A stretch of DNA of 64,000 nucleotides from Diphasiastrum complanatum (GCA_029204225.1 CM055098.1:5263246-5327245); one strand, 5' to 3'; shown: positions 24,842 to 37,443, counted from the first letter of the stretch. The notes: generated from the sequence alone by a model not told the origin. A program made the numbers and translations.

Positions 24842-25220
24842 TATGAGCTCTCGGGTGGAGAGAGAAGATGCAAGAGTTTTGAAAACACAAAAATAATTTT
24901 ATCTCCCAAAAGTGTAATGAGTACAATGAGAGCTCACTCTATATAGTTGTAGCTCGATTTTCTACTCTAAAAAAGTATGTGGTGACCTCTTAACATGATT
25001 GGGCCCCTCATTACGCACCTCTTAATATGATTGGACCTCAAAAAACCAATAGGATGAGGATTTAGATTGAGATGCACCACTTGAATTTTTGCATTCTTAC
25101 AAATTTGGACATGTGTCAACATCTCATAGAACTTGAGATGGAGGTCATCTAGCTTATGCCAAATCAAGATCGTGATATGTACAAAAAGGTGGTGGATGTA
25201 GGTCCAACCCCATGATGACA
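24496..25220 (-). mobile_element. Copia-type LTR, minus strand, with internal (CT)n
   Basis: About 725 bp, from TGTCATCATGG (right edge) to TTTTTAACA (left edge) on the minus strand. It has a TATA-like CTATATAGAG near 24940 and a pure CT tract (minus sense) at 24749-24838 about 100 bp downstream of it. Copia pol remnants lie immediately upstream in minus sense, so it may serve as their 3' LTR although a PBS also follows it. Confidence 0.65.
24749..24838. repeat. (GA)n microsatellite inside an LTR
   Basis: Pure GA tract of about 90 bp in the presumed R/U5 region of the LTR. Confidence 0.97.
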
Positions 25221-26480
25221 TCTACTTTGGAAAATAACTAGCTTATGTTTATTCATTTTCATAGAGGCCTCATTATCATTTTTTTGTTCTTCAGCCAGCA
25301 ACATTCTTTTTTACCTATACTCTACCTTCATGCTCAAATGATGATTCATACAAGTCTACATTTCTAATGCAACCATCAAGCTCCTTAAGAATAACATCAT
25401 GACTAATAATAGATTTGTTGGTATCTTGATCTATAATTTGTACTCTTCAGCTCTATCATCATTTTAAGAGAAAAATTATTCAGTAGACTCTGCACTGAAT
25501 TTCTTCCTATTATCTTTGGTATAGTGCATAAGCTTTACGCTTGAATACTCAAAATTGTGAAACTTTTGGTTGTACTCGTGTGAAGACTTCTTCAAGCGTT
25601 TTGAGCTCTACTACTTTAGTTGGACACATGTTCAAGATGTAAAGTGCTTTTGTTGCAACCCAAAAGCTGTCAGGTAAATCCTTGTTCTTTAACATAGTTC
25701 ATGCCATTTCCACTATCTTTGTTTCTTAACAATTCCATTTTGTCTAGGTGTATGAGAACTAGTAACTTGTTTTTGGATATTGTAGTCAATGTAGAATGAT
25801 GCAAACTATTTGTCTCATACTCACTACCTTTACTTCATCGAAGAATCTCGTTTGTTTCTCAGCCATTTTTTTTGAATTCAACAGATTATTCAAATACATC
25901 TAAATCCAATACTTATGATCGTTCGGTTCTTAGCGATTCCATGTTGTTTGTATTTTCTTGTAGCCATCTATGTGAGTTATCTCAAGTATTTGTGCAGCTC
26001 TCCTATATCATGATTTTAAAAAAAATTCTTTGTGTTGCTTTCTCATTACACAACTCTCACAAAAATTTCCATCATGATTTAAATCAATGGTTCATTTATC
26101 AAAACATGCCTCTTCAAAATTTGAATACTTTGAGCATTAAGATGTCCGACATTAATCCCAGAGCTCAAATTTGTTATCACTTCGGATTGTTAGAGCTTTT
26201 GTAATTGTCGTAGTATCAAGTCAACATAATCTGTTACCATTAACATTGTCCAATTACAATCATCTTGTAGTGATCCTTGATGTCTTTAACAAAACATTGT
26301 TGTCTATTAAACTCCATCAAGTTTTGGTTTGACTTATTTCATCTTGATTCTCAATTGGACTAAACTCATTAAACCACTCATAGTGTGAAGTCATATGTTT
26401 TGTAACACCTCTATTGATATACCATGTGTTATGGTAATCATCACTTGACATCAAAAATGAAAAAAAAAAAGAAGAAGATC
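25221..26480 (-). pseudogene. Copia pol remnant: protease, pre-integrase, integrase
   Basis: Minus-strand frames, in copia order: a protease-like WYINRGVTKHMTSHYEWF near 26.42 kb (family D-S-G-A turned to N-R-G-V). Near 26.1 kb follows the GAG pre-integrase module, including CESCVMRKQHKEFF. Integrase core fragments at about 25.5-25.75 kb include DLPDSFWVATKALYILNMCP and TKVVELKTLEEVF; KSIISHDVILKE lies near 25.4 kb. RT and RNase H are absent. Many stops and frameshifts. It belongs with the adjacent LTR at 24496-25220. Confidence 0.8.
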
Positions 26481-26729
26481 AAAATATGCACTTTCACCAT
26501 TATGATAGTCTTGGTAATCTTTGGTCATCATCCTCTTGATGATGTGGGTCCGCGTAGCGACTCACTTATCATTTGCCTTTTTGTTGCCTTGAGTCAAATT
26601 GTTTCTTTTTACACTACGTTTTCAATGTCTTGGCTTTTAACAATAGTGACGATTATTGGGTTTCTTTTGATTGAATTGTTATTGCTCACATCTTTGTTGA
26701 TTATGGAAATTTTCCCTTCCACGTGATTA

Positions 26730-27290
26730 CTCAAAACTAGGTCTTGCTCGACTTTGCACCTTCTTTTGGAAATCTCTCTAACTCTTGCCTCTAACTACAA
26801 AGTCTTGATCCAAAGACCGTTGCAATATCAGATATTTTCTCTTTGCTCCTCCTAAATTATAAGAAGTGGTTCTCACCAGTCATTACAACAACTTTTAGTT
26901 AAAACCACTAACTGAAAGCTCATTGGTGTAGGTTCACATTTGGGTCCCCACTTGCAATCTGCAAAAGATTTAAGGATTTATAGTTACACCTAATAGGGCC
27001 CCACCTATGCCCATTAGTGCACCCATTAATAAATTCCTTATGTTAATTTCTTAATTGTGCCACACCATTAGTTAAAGGCCCTCCTTTGAGTCCATTTGAA
27101 TTGCTACCACTAATGCATTACAACTGTTAGTGCTAATGGTCAGCTAATTCATTGAAGATACTGGGTTGGTGGGGCCACTCGAAGACCGACTTGACTGCAA
27201 TAGATGGAGACTTAGTATTTTTGTAGATCTGTGTTGATTATAACCCACAGAGGCAGAGCTTTCTACTACCAAAAAGATCATTACAACAAA
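26730..27290. other. No gene recognised
   Basis: AT-rich DNA between the copia remnant and the non-LTR element. 26900-27140 carries repeated ACCTA/CCCATTAG-type words but no motif. Confidence 0.4.
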
Positions 27291-27299
27291 GAAGGGGTT

Positions 27300-28130
27300 A
27301 GTTGAGGGCTGTAGGCAGAAGTAGAGACTTCTTGTCAGGGTTTTACAGACTTTCGAAGAGCATAGCGAATGTTCCAGCCGCCAGATCAAGTTCATGTAAA
27401 GAGCAAAAATGGTCGCATTTGTCTCGTCTATATTCCGACCGACGCGATTGTGCAGATTTAGTCGGATTCAGAAGTTCTCAGTGTTTTTGTGAAGCTGCCT
27501 GTAGAATTAGGATCTGCCTCTTTGTCTCCCTTAGCAGAACTTTGGAGGCAACAAGATTGATCGCTTTACTTCGAGTTTTAGTGGGCACTTTTGTTTACAC
27601 AAGTCCTTCGATATCTATTGCTAAAGGTTTACTGTCGGCCAACAGCTCCATCGAGGTTTACGACTTTCCGTGTGTAGATATATCCAAAAAAAAAAAAAGG
27701 GAGGTCTCGGTTCAGTTGGTGAGGTGGTCCATCACATGGATCCCTTTGTACAGTTGTTCTCATGGCTTCGGACATCTCTCAACTTCGTCCTCTCAGTCTC
27801 AAACGACTTGCTTCCACTGTCTCTCCTCCTCCAGACTCCCCTCTTCATTCGCGTCAGGCTGTGCCTTTTGCTAATGGTTTCACACTTGCCTCAACACCCT
27901 CTGTTCCTCCTTCGGCCACCTCTTCCCATGGCACTGTTGCCCCCTCTCTTGGTTGTGAACCTCCTTCGACCCTTGTCAGTGCGCTGCCTTCTCAACCTCT
28001 TGAACGGGTTCCTTGCCTTGCTTGTGGTCGTTTCTTCTCTCCTAGAGGAGGTCTTGCCCGTCACCAATGTTCTTGTCCTATGTTGCCTCAGCCATCTCAG
28101 GATCGGCCTCCTCTCCCAACACCCCATACG
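27300..28130 (+). pseudogene. Zinc-finger N-terminal region of an RLE-type non-LTR retrotransposon
   Basis: An open frame from ATG 27762 encodes a Ser/Pro-rich N-terminus and one Cys2-His-Cys finger, CLACGRFFSPRGGLARHQC, with C85, C88, H101 and C105. This resembles the single DNA-binding fingers of R2-like elements. Upstream DNA from about 27.3 kb would be the 5' UTR. The frame runs to about 28130, where it meets the 3' end of the RT/endonuclease reading frame lying on the opposite strand. An intact element would have the finger followed by RT on the same strand. Family assignment rests on that neighbour. Confidence 0.6.
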
Positions 28131-28133
28131 GCC

Positions 28134-30420
28134 TTAAGTCCTCAAAGCGCCGATGCAAAGTGCCATAAGTCTCAATAGCCAGGGGAAGGAAAGCATTAGT
28201 GGGGTGTCTGTCGGAGTCTTTTCCTTCTCTTGTGTTGCGACACATGCTGCTTCTCCTGGTGTGAAGGCAGAGCGAGGCAGTAGGTCACCATGAGTGGGAT
28301 CAGCAACAACAACATCTGCCAAAGTACGAAGCCCATCCCGAGAGAGGACAATGTCAACACATCTGCGAGAAGAGTGGGATGCGGTAGAAGGAAGAACATG
28401 AAACCGCTCTCTGAGGACGTGGAATCTTCCATCTCTGGCTATAGCGGCCGTTGCATCTCTGACAACATCATGCGTAGCTGTGCGCTCACTCCCAGAAGGA
28501 TAGGGGAGGAGGTGGATAGCAAGAGCATCAATAGGGTGACCACAAACACACTTGGAGAGACCCAAAACCGAAGGATGAGGTAGCTCCAAGCGAAGACGAA
28601 GAGTCGTATTGAAGATGGCTGAGGACAACCGAAAGGAAGGAATGACAGGCCGAGCTGACAAACAAGCCCCCGCACCTGGACCCGCACAAGAAAGAAGTTG
28701 AGCTTGATGGAATGCCGAAGGAGCCTCAAAGAGCATGCTTGGAAAGGGTTTGCTTGTGCACGCGCTCCAAGAGGGTCTCTTGCAGGTGAGCTGAGCTGAA
28801 AGTGAGGAGTTGCTCAAAAGGGAGAAGACAAGCTTGGGCAGAGAGGGGGAGTAGCTCTCGCGCAATGATGAGGAGGTGCTAGAAAGGCAGAGAAACGCAA
28901 TTCACATGAGCAATGCAATCCGCCAAGAGAGGACGACAGTTAGAAAGAACCGGGAAGACAAAGCATGGGCAACAAGAGCATAGGAAAAGCTACAGGTGCA
29001 GAAGAAGCCGTAGAGAGGAGACCCACACCTCCACAAGAAATGGGTAACCGAGCCAAAAACATCCATAATAGAGTTGTCAAAGGAAGAGAGAAGATGCAAA
29101 AAGTCCTGAGTAGGGGGAAAAGTGCACAACAAATAAGAAGGACACTGGATAAAGCAAGATGCCAAGATGCCAAACGTGACCTGAGTGTCGCCCAACCAGG
29201 GAAGCAGATCAGAATGAGCAACATCCTCCTGGAGAGCCTCACCAAGAAAAGTAGAGCTGAAGGAAGCAGAATCAAAAGGAACACCCAAAATGTGAATGCC
29301 ATCCGAAGGAACAAGGAAACCTGGAGGAGGACAAAGGCCAGGGGAAGACCTGCTGGAGACCACACTGAACACTTGTGAGGTCGAATAGACAAACCAAGAG
29401 AAGCCAGCTGCTCAGAGAAATGTTGAAATGCGAGGAGCACTTTAGGAGCAGGACCAACAATATGAGTGTCATCAGCAACCGAAGGAAATAAGCAGGAGGG
29501 AAAGGCCTCAGCTGAAGCTCGAAGTGCATGGAAATGAGCCAGAGCAAAAAGAGGACCACCCAAAGGATCACCCTAACGAGTACCTGCTGCAGACTGGATA
29601 GTAGAAAGATCCCCAGAGTGCACACGGTGACTGTAAAAGAGAGGAGTCTAAGTAGCATAGAACAATCGCACAAAAGGGATAAGCTGAGCCAACTCACCAC
29701 CAGCCGCCCGGAGCTCCCGAAAGATCGCAGCTCTAGAAACAGAGTTAAAGGCATTGGAAACATCCACTTGGAGAACAACCCAATCAGGATGAAGATCAAG
29801 GGTGGCACGCAAACCATGAATGACAGCTTCACAACTGCCAGGAGTAGAGACGCCAAACTGATGAGGGGAGAGAAAAGAGACGAAAATATGGTGAAACTGA
29901 CAACAGATAGAACGACTCACAAGATGGAGGAGGACTTCGCCAACAGCGATGGGACGGACGCCACCCGAGGCCTTAGTCATGGCAATCAAACGAGACACAG
30001 ACAAGAGACGAGCAACAGACGAAGGAATGTGACCAGAGGCTATAAAAGAGCAGACTTGAAAGAGTTGAACAAAGCCACTAGCAGAGTCCTCAGGTGGAAA
30101 ACAATCACGAAGGTGTTCATAGACCAAATTGCGAGTTGCGAGCAGCAAGTGCCTGACAATGGGCAAAGTGTTCATCATGAAGCGTTTCCCAGTCTCCTGA
30201 TAGAAAGCGACGAAGGTGAGCACGAGTTTTCCTGTGACCAGCATCCCCACCCCTCGGAGGGAGGACTAGACACCAAAGGGGGAAAAAGAAGAAACAAGTT
30301 CCAAGCCGCAATGTCAAAGGGGTCAATAGCCAAGCGATCAAGAGAAAGACGCAAAGCGAGTTGAGTTTCACAACTGAGAGCGAGGGGAATATGAAAGTAG
30401 AGCCTTGGACGAGGGAAGCC
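28134..30420 (-). pseudogene. RLE-type non-LTR retrotransposon RT and endonuclease
   Basis: Minus-strand pieces in order: RLSLDRLAIDPFDIAAWNLF and LRRFLSGDWETLHDE (N-terminal part). RT motifs follow: RLIAMTKASGGVRPIAVGEV, LSPHQFGVSTPGSCEAV, VLQVDVSNAFNSVSR, GDPLGGPLFALAHFHALRA (after a stop in R-Q-GDP), and the catalytic box VADDTHIVG. A thumb-like region follows, then a restriction-like endonuclease: SKCVCGHPIDALAIHLL, RRCVDIVL, LADVVVADPT and a frameshifted FLPLAIETYGTLH. The CCHC cluster with a following (R)xxVD box is the R2/NeSL-group signature. Stops and frameshifts throughout; inactive. Confidence 0.85.
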
Positions 30421-30560
30421 CAACAAAAATGCTCTCTGAACATGAGTGAGAAAAGTAAAGTCGGATTGCTCATGTTCAGTTCAAGCCTTGGCTTACATTG
30501 CAATATATCATAGACACACAGATTTTACATATAAACTGAGTATATCTGGATGATAGCACT
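30421..30560 (-). repeat. Partial duplicate of the SOUL gene 3' flank
   Basis: Matches 30757-30900 over about 140 bp in the same orientation, including CCTTGGCTTACATTGCAATA and the following ATCATAGA. Its left edge coincides with the loss of retroelement coding, so the duplication and the insertion may be linked. Confidence 0.8.
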
Positions 30561-30756
30561 AATCTGCAAACACCTCAAAAAGTATGTAACACAAAACAGG
30601 AAACACATGATAATGCACAAAAGCACTGGGTAGTATTCTCTTATCAAAATATTATAGAATTCTATCTTCATCTCAATACTGCAAAGCAATCACTCATAGC
30701 AAGAGTGCATAGATCGCAATGTAGCGCTTCCTAAATATTTCAAGATTCTTTGAGAG

Positions 30757-30900
30757 AAAACAAAATTGCTCTTTCTGAACCTCAATGGAAAAGGTAAAGC
30801 AGGAATGCTCGTGTTCAGTGTCAAACCTTGGCTTACATTGCAATATATCATAGATACAAAGAATTTACATATAAACAGAGTATATGTGGATGACTGAGTA
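30757..30900 (-). repeat. Second copy of the 140-bp duplication, in the presumed SOUL 3' UTR
   Basis: Direct repeat of 30421-30560, with about 195 bp between copies. It begins 32 bp after the SOUL stop codon in the gene's sense, so it is probably transcribed as 3' UTR. Confidence 0.8.
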
Positions 30901-30931
30901 ATGGGTATGGCAAATATGCACAAGCAGGCTA

Positions 30932-31669
30932 CTAATCTACAGGAAGGAGGACCTCATTGGTTCGAAGAAAAGGAACAGTCCATGGTGGATTATACTGGGC
31001 AAGTATATGCTCCCCTGTGATATTGTAGCCAGCTTCCTGCAGAGTCTTTCTCAGTTCTTGCACCTTCTTTTCAGTCAGGCTGTCATTAGCAATCCCACTG
31101 AAGGTAAGAACACCATACTTTCTTCTGGGTAGCTCCTTCACTGACACTCTCGGATCAGTTGGGCGAGGCACACTGTCTACAGTGTATTGAGAAGGCAAAA
31201 CAAACTGCATCGTCATCATCGTTTTATTCTCGTTTGCTGTTTTGCCATCACTTTCATGCATCAGCACTGGCGCAGTCATCTCAATTCTTTCGCCTTCTGT
31301 ATTAGCTTCACCTTGTGATGTCAGAACGGGAGCAGTCATGGCAATCTTTTGGCCATCTCTGTGTGCAGTGGCCATTCCTTCCTGCATAAGAACAGGCGCA
31401 GTCATGGCAATTTTCTCTCCTTTTGAATCCTCATCTGCGATATCCCCGTCCTTGGATTGCGCCTTCACATTGTTGGGTTTTCCAAGGGCTCCTATGTAGT
31501 TGGCAAGGATCATGAAGCCACCGCCTCTGCCATTCTTCATCTGAGATGGATCGTAAGTTACCTCCGCAATCAAGGCAGGAACATACTCTCTGATTTCATA
31601 ATCTTTGCCTTTAGCCAGCACTTCATACTTTGGGGTTTCAACATTGATCTTTCCAAGAATCAGGCCCAT
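30932..31669 (-). CDS. SOUL-family heme-binding protein
   Basis: A complete, intronless 245-residue protein. It starts MGLILGKINVETPKYEVL; the frame is open for 28 more codons upstream, but this ATG gives the family's usual N-terminus. Core SOUL features are YEIREYVPALIAEVTY, GGFMILANYIGALGKPN, and a C-terminal half with MMTMQFVLPSQY, PRPTDPRVSVKELPRRKYGV, LTFSGIA and LAQYNPPWTVPFLRTNEV. A KIAMTAPVL-type motif occurs three times (about residues 86-94, 108-116, 128-136). Closest plant type, from memory, is Arabidopsis SOUL-1 (At2g37970), presumed cytosolic. Family role: tetrapyrrole/heme binding. Intact amid transposons, so probably active. Confidence 0.93.
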   Translation of the reverse strand: MGLILGKINVETPKYEVLAKGKDYEIREYVPALIAEVTYDPSQMKNGRGGGFMILANYIGALGKPNNVKAQSKDGDIADEDSKGEKIAMTAPVLMQEGMATAHRDGQKIAMTAPVLTSQGEANTEGERIEMTAPVLMHESDGKTANENKTMMTMQFVLPSQYTVDSVPRPTDPRVSVKELPRRKYGVLTFSGIANDSLTEKKVQELRKTLQEAGYNITGEHILAQYNPPWTVPFLRTNEVLLPVD

Positions 31670-31679
31670 GCTTAAATCA

Positions 31680-31795
31680 CCGATCCTGCAGCAAAGAAAA
31701 GTAGAGATTCTGACACCAAAGAAGAGCAAATCAACGATCCCGCAGCAAAGCAAATTTTATAGTCTGACACCAAACAAAGAAGAGCGAGCGAAACA
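31680..31795 (-). promoter_or_regulatory. SOUL 5' leader with imperfect 50-bp tandem duplication
   Basis: Two adjacent copies of a segment containing CGATCC(T/C)GCAGCAAAG followed by TCTGACACCAAA. Just upstream of the start codon, so likely 5' UTR or core promoter. No clear TATA box was found. Confidence 0.55.
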
Positions 31796-31813
31796 GAGAG
31801 AAAGGATCGATGG

Positions 31814-31816
<3 letters not shown>

Positions 31817-31856
<40 letters not shown>
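31817..31856. repeat. (GA)n microsatellite upstream of SOUL
   Basis: About 40 bp of GA, reading as (CT)n in the sense of the SOUL gene, roughly 150 bp from its start codon. Such tracts can act as GAGA/BPC-binding or Y-patch promoter elements in plants; that role is inference. Confidence 0.9.
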
Positions 31857-31857
<1 letters not shown>

Positions 31858-32199
31858 GTGATGAATTTTATTGTTTTAACAAGGAAGGCTCTTGTGTAGC
31901 CACATCTACCCCTTATCCCAAATGGAAAGTGTTTATCATTGTGTTTGGCTTTGGAGGGTCCTATTCTATTACTTTCATGTTTGCTTTTAATCTCCTTGTG
32001 TTTCTCTTCCCTTTTGTGTTTTTCGAAGGCATTTTCTTCATGCTTTTCTTTTGGGCTCATTAATTTTTGCGTGCTTGCAATGTGTTTTTTCTGGCTCTAT
32101 AAAATATGTCTCACGGGCTTCTTCTCTTTCTTTTTTTTTCCTTCACAAATTTGAGAGACTTTTTTCTTTAAAATTTTAATTTTTAACAAATTTTATGTA

Positions 32200-33000
32200 A
32201 CTAAATTTTTTTGATGAAAATACTGATAGTATAAAAGGCGATCGAAATCAAAAAATCAATATATTGTTCGATTTCTGATGTCACTAACCCAATGTCAAAC
32301 TAGCATGCAAAGCACAAGACATCAGTCACGAAACGTCATTACGCACTCACACTGGTCTATGACAGAACAGTCATAGTACATGCGTATAACCACTCAAAAC
32401 AATTGTAGACCTGCCAGCATGTCAGAATCACTCACAGAATTGCCATGCAACTAATGTCCACAAGCATAGTGCACTAAAGTTGGGAAAGAGTACACATGCA
32501 TCAAAACAATTCAAGATTTCGGCAATTTTACACACAAAATTGTCAAAATTTTAAACGGCCATATGTTGCACCAAATTGGTCACTATAAAGCATAGTATAG
32601 AGGGAGGAAAAGTTTCCAAAATGAATGCCACATCATCCTACCAACTTAAGGAAACAACTGAAAATTCTATAGGAGGGCGCACTTTTTCAAGGAGGCTTCA
32701 TGCAAAATTACCAAAACACCATCTAACACTATTTAACAGTCCATTAGACTTATGTGAAGCCTTCAATCAGGTCCAAAGATGCAGTATAGGTTGAGAACGA
32801 CGAATTTTCATCTTGTGAGAAGGAGCTCTAGCAACAAATTCATGGAGACGGAGCATAAGCCTCCGGCAACCAATTTGCAGGTTTGATAGCTTGTCGAGAA
32901 GGCCAAGAGGAATAAAAAATAGGTTGGATTGACTCCATGCACGATTCTCTTGTGGATTTGTAGCAAAAAAATCCCCCAAAAAAGCATTAAAAAAAAGATA
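32200..33000 (+). repeat. Dispersed repeat family R, copy B
   Basis: Aligns with 9780-10720 and with the reverse complement of 43950-45170. Shared landmarks are ATGCGTATAACCACTCAAAAC, GTCAGAATCACTCA, TTGGTCACTATAAAGC, TAGGAGGGCGCAC, and a GCATAAGCCTC...TTTGATAGCTTG stretch further on. The frame open in copies A and C is broken here. Its right end runs into the (TC)n tract at 33272. Confidence 0.65.
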
Positions 33001-33268
33001 ATTTTTAGTCATTTTTGGGCCTCCTACACCCTTTGTTCTTTGAATTATCAGCTCTTAACTTCTTGGAAAGGTTCAAAAGATGTTGATCTACTCTCATGCA
33101 AGGTTTACAAGGTGATTTTTAGCAACATGTAATCAAATCTATGAATAAACTTGCAAAAATCATCAATTTTAGCAATATTTTCAGTTTTTTTTTTTCCATT
33201 ACATAAAGCCGATTTCTACTTCATGCATTTTCATACCACTCACATGCAACTCAAATTACATACCTACA

Positions 33269-33702
<434 letters not shown>

Positions 33703-33714
33703 TGGTATCAGAGC
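33703..33714 (+). other. Primer-binding site
   Basis: Perfect TGGTATCAGAGC directly after the LTR end CTTCACA. Confidence 0.92.
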
Positions 33715-34276
33715 TCTTGTGTTTCAGGCTATGAAAGGAACAACCACATTTATCAAAGATTTGGAGGAGATACCAATGCTAGAGCATGCTAGATTGATTT
33801 CTACTAAAAAATCGAGTTCTTTCCGTATGTAGATTGGATCTTTTGTAGGTCAAAACTCAAATTAGGTTTATAAACTTGAGGAATTCTGATTTCACACATG
33901 GCTTATTGGATTTGGATGATTTTTGATGCACTAAGAAGGTATCATTAGAGGCTACAAGATTCTAGATATCAAGTTTTAGGTAATTGCATATAGAAATTGG
34001 AAGATTCAATTTTTTGTGATTTTGTCAAAACCCTAATTTTGATTGGATTTTTATTTTTTGAAGTTGCTGGACTTTAATAGAGTGTGTTTCATTCTTAGAA
34101 AGTGGCAAGATTCATTATATTGTGTGTGGATCATAGGTTGATCAAGAATTCTTCATTCTATGTGTTGATTTGCTAGTAATAGTGCTAGAAGAGAATTGAG
34201 AGTTTTCATATCTTTGTGATTTCTTTTTTAATACATTTGTTGCCATTCAAAAGAGTTATTTGAGCATTGGAACAGT

Positions 34277-34903
34277 TTGAAAGGAGAAGATCAGGTCACT
34301 TCAACATGGCTACAAGTGGAGGCTTTAGGTTGCAATGATAGGCTTACCTCAATCAACTATTCTACTTGGAAGGTGAGGATGGAGTTCTTATTGGAGTTGA
34401 ATGAGTTGATGGAGATTGTTGCAGGTGTGGAAGAGAGGCCTCAAGCACCTCAAGATCAAGGGAGGTATGACAAGAGAGCAAAGAAAGCTCTACACCACAT
34501 GATCAAGATGAATGTTACCAACGAGCTACTCAAGGAGCATTGTAAGAGCAATTCATCTCGAGAGGCTTGGGAAGCTTTGAAGAAGCTTTATGAATCCAAG
34601 TCTACATTTAGAGTGTTGACTGTAAGAAGACAAATCTTTCAAAGTTTTCAAAAGAAGGAAAAGAGTGCTCATGCTTTTGTGTTGAGAGTAAAAGCATTTA
34701 ATGATGAGTTAGCATGCATTGATGAGAGCATTAAGGAAGGAGAACTTGTTCAAGTTAGTCTTAATGGTTTGTATGATCATTCTAACCTTGTTCAAAGCTT
34801 TGATATTCAAAAGACTTTGCCAAGCATTGCGGATTTGCAAGAGTTTTTGGTGAATGAGGAGTTTAGGCTTCAAACAAGAGGTAGATCTACATCAACAATA
34901 TGA
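34277..34903 (+). CDS. Copia gag polyprotein, N-terminal part (UBN2-type)
   Basis: 208 codons open. Diagnostic segments are LTSINYSTWKVRMEFLLE, KRAKKALHHMIKMNV, SREAWEALKKLYESKSTFR and SFQKKEKSAHAFVLRVKAF, the gag-polypeptide/UBN2 domain of copia elements (capsid-like, packages the RNA in cytoplasmic particles). The frame stops at 34901-34903; after a frameshift a basic linker and a CFYCGIKGHFANECLKKQ zinc knuckle follow near 35030, so the nucleocapsid part is out of frame. The first ATG is taken as start; an ATG near 34305 is not in this frame. Probably non-functional because the element lacks pol. Confidence 0.85.
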   Translation: MKGEDQVTSTWLQVEALGCNDRLTSINYSTWKVRMEFLLELNELMEIVAGVEERPQAPQDQGRYDKRAKKALHHMIKMNVTNELLKEHCKSNSSREAWEALKKLYESKSTFRVLTVRRQIFQSFQKKEKSAHAFVLRVKAFNDELACIDESIKEGELVQVSLNGLYDHSNLVQSFDIQKTLPSIADLQEFLVNEEFRLQTRGRSTSTI

Positions 34904-34904
34904 A

Positions 34905-36240
34905 GAGGAGGCTATGTCATCAAAGCCAAGTTCAAGGGCAAAGGTAAAATCAAACGGTCTAAAGGTCAAGATCAAGGTGAGCCTTCCTCTTTTGTTAGTA
35001 AGAATAAAGATAGATCAAAGTTAAAGTGCTTCTATTGTGGAATCAAAGGGCATTTTGCTAATGAATGTTTGAAGAAGCAAAGAGATGAAGGTAGCAAGCA
35101 AATCAACTTTGCTACTAATGATGAGGATCTAGGTGGTTGTCATTATCTTTTTATGTGTTCTTCAAGTCCAATATCAAGTGAAGGTGACAACGATTCATTG
35201 TGGATTGATAGTGGAGCGTTCACACATGACTAGTCACAAGGAGTTCTTTACTTATTTGGTCACTTATGATGGAGCCAAGAAATTGATTCACATGGCCAAT
35301 GGTGGTGAGTGTGTGATTGAAGGTATTGGTTCAGTTCTTATTTGTCTTTCTACTAATAGGAAAGCAAGACTTGATGGTGTTCTTTACATTCCTTCACTTT
35401 CAAAGAATTTGCTGAGTGTTGGTCAAATGATAGAGAAAGGATACATGGTAAAGTTTGGTGGTGATGCTTGTTTCATTACAAAGGCAAAAATCTTGGTTGC
35501 TAGGGGAAATAGACAAGGTAGACTTTTCAAGCTTGATGCTTTTTTTATGGCTAACAAAAAGGATGGAATGGAAAAGGAGATTGATCTAAGCTTTTCAAAG
35601 TTCCATTTTAGCATCAATAAGATTGGTGGATCTTATGCAAAGTCTAACAAGCTTTCTTATCCTAGATCTTTTGTTCAAGTTTACTTTACTTCTTTTATCT
35701 CATGTTTGAACTATTTCATGTGGATGTGTGCAAATTGTCAAGATATGGTAAAACTAGCTACATTGGTTTGCATCATTTTGATGTTGGAGTTGTACTAGCA
35801 TTCTTGGCTGGTTTTGTTGACGGAAATGAATCTTTTGGAGGTTCATTATGTCACTCATTCATAGACAACTCATCAAGTGTTAATGATATCTTGTGGCAAG
35901 ATGGCAATGGAGGCTCATTCATGGAGTTTTATGTTGGAGACATATCAAGAAAGGAAAAAGTTGGAGGAGACAAGCAAGCAAATGGTCAACTTTCCAGAGA
36001 GTTCAAAGTTTGAAACATGGAGAATTATTTCATTTACATTCTATTTGGTTCTTCATGTTCTAGTCACATCTTGACATGTAAAATTGATGTAAGAGATAGT
36101 GAAACATCCAATTTTGACACTATTCTCTATATCAATTATGGAAACTACTCTAGAACCTTAGAAAGGAGGTCTATACTTAGGATGGAGATCATTCTAAAGT
36201 TGGATCAAAGTAGTATGGTTAAAACTATGCCAAAACTAGT
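34905..36240 (+). pseudogene. Copia zinc knuckle, protease and pre-integrase remnant
   Basis: After gag: zinc knuckle CFYCGIKGHFANEC (C-x2-C-x4-H-x4-C), then SLWIDSGAFTHD, a protease active-site box (D-S-G-A). KARLDGVLYIPSLSKNLLSV and EKGYMVKFGGDACFI, the region between protease and integrase, follow. ELFHVDVCKLSRYGKTSYIG near 35.7 kb may be the start of integrase; DDE, RT and RNase H are deleted. The remaining open frames up to 36240 have no pol motif. Confidence 0.78.
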
Positions 36241-36243
36241 TGA

Positions 36244-36251
36244 AGAGGGAG
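36244..36251 (+). other. Polypurine tract
   Basis: AGAGGGAG immediately before the TGTGAGAAAT start of the 3' LTR. Confidence 0.8.
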
Positions 36252-36994
<743 letters not shown>

Positions 36995-37224
36995 TGAATA
37001 TCATGCCTAGGATATGCAGCTTGTATTCAGATTGAGAAATCAGTATGAGTAGGTGTTCAAGCCAGTTCCAACTCCTCCACCTGCTCCTACAATTAGAGGT
37101 CCAATGCAAAAGAGAAGGAAGTAGGCCATGTCAATCATGTTAGGAACCAAGGCCAGCCAACAAAAGATCAAATTGGACAAGCTAGCATAAGATGAAGTTG
37201 GGCCATCTAGGCCACGAAAAGAAA

Positions 37225-37377
<153 letters not shown>

Positions 37378-37443
37378 GAGGAAGAGGAGAAGCATCACGT
37401 GAAAGGATGAACATGAGAAAGATCAGGTAAGTTTTTTTTTGTG

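Noticed and set aside
28290-30364. Plus-strand open frames across 28.3-30.4 kb
   Set aside because: Antisense shadows of the minus-strand RT/endonuclease, which carries all recognisable motifs.
31242-31675. Plus-strand open frames over the SOUL gene
   Set aside because: Antisense shadows of a complete, motif-rich minus-strand coding sequence.
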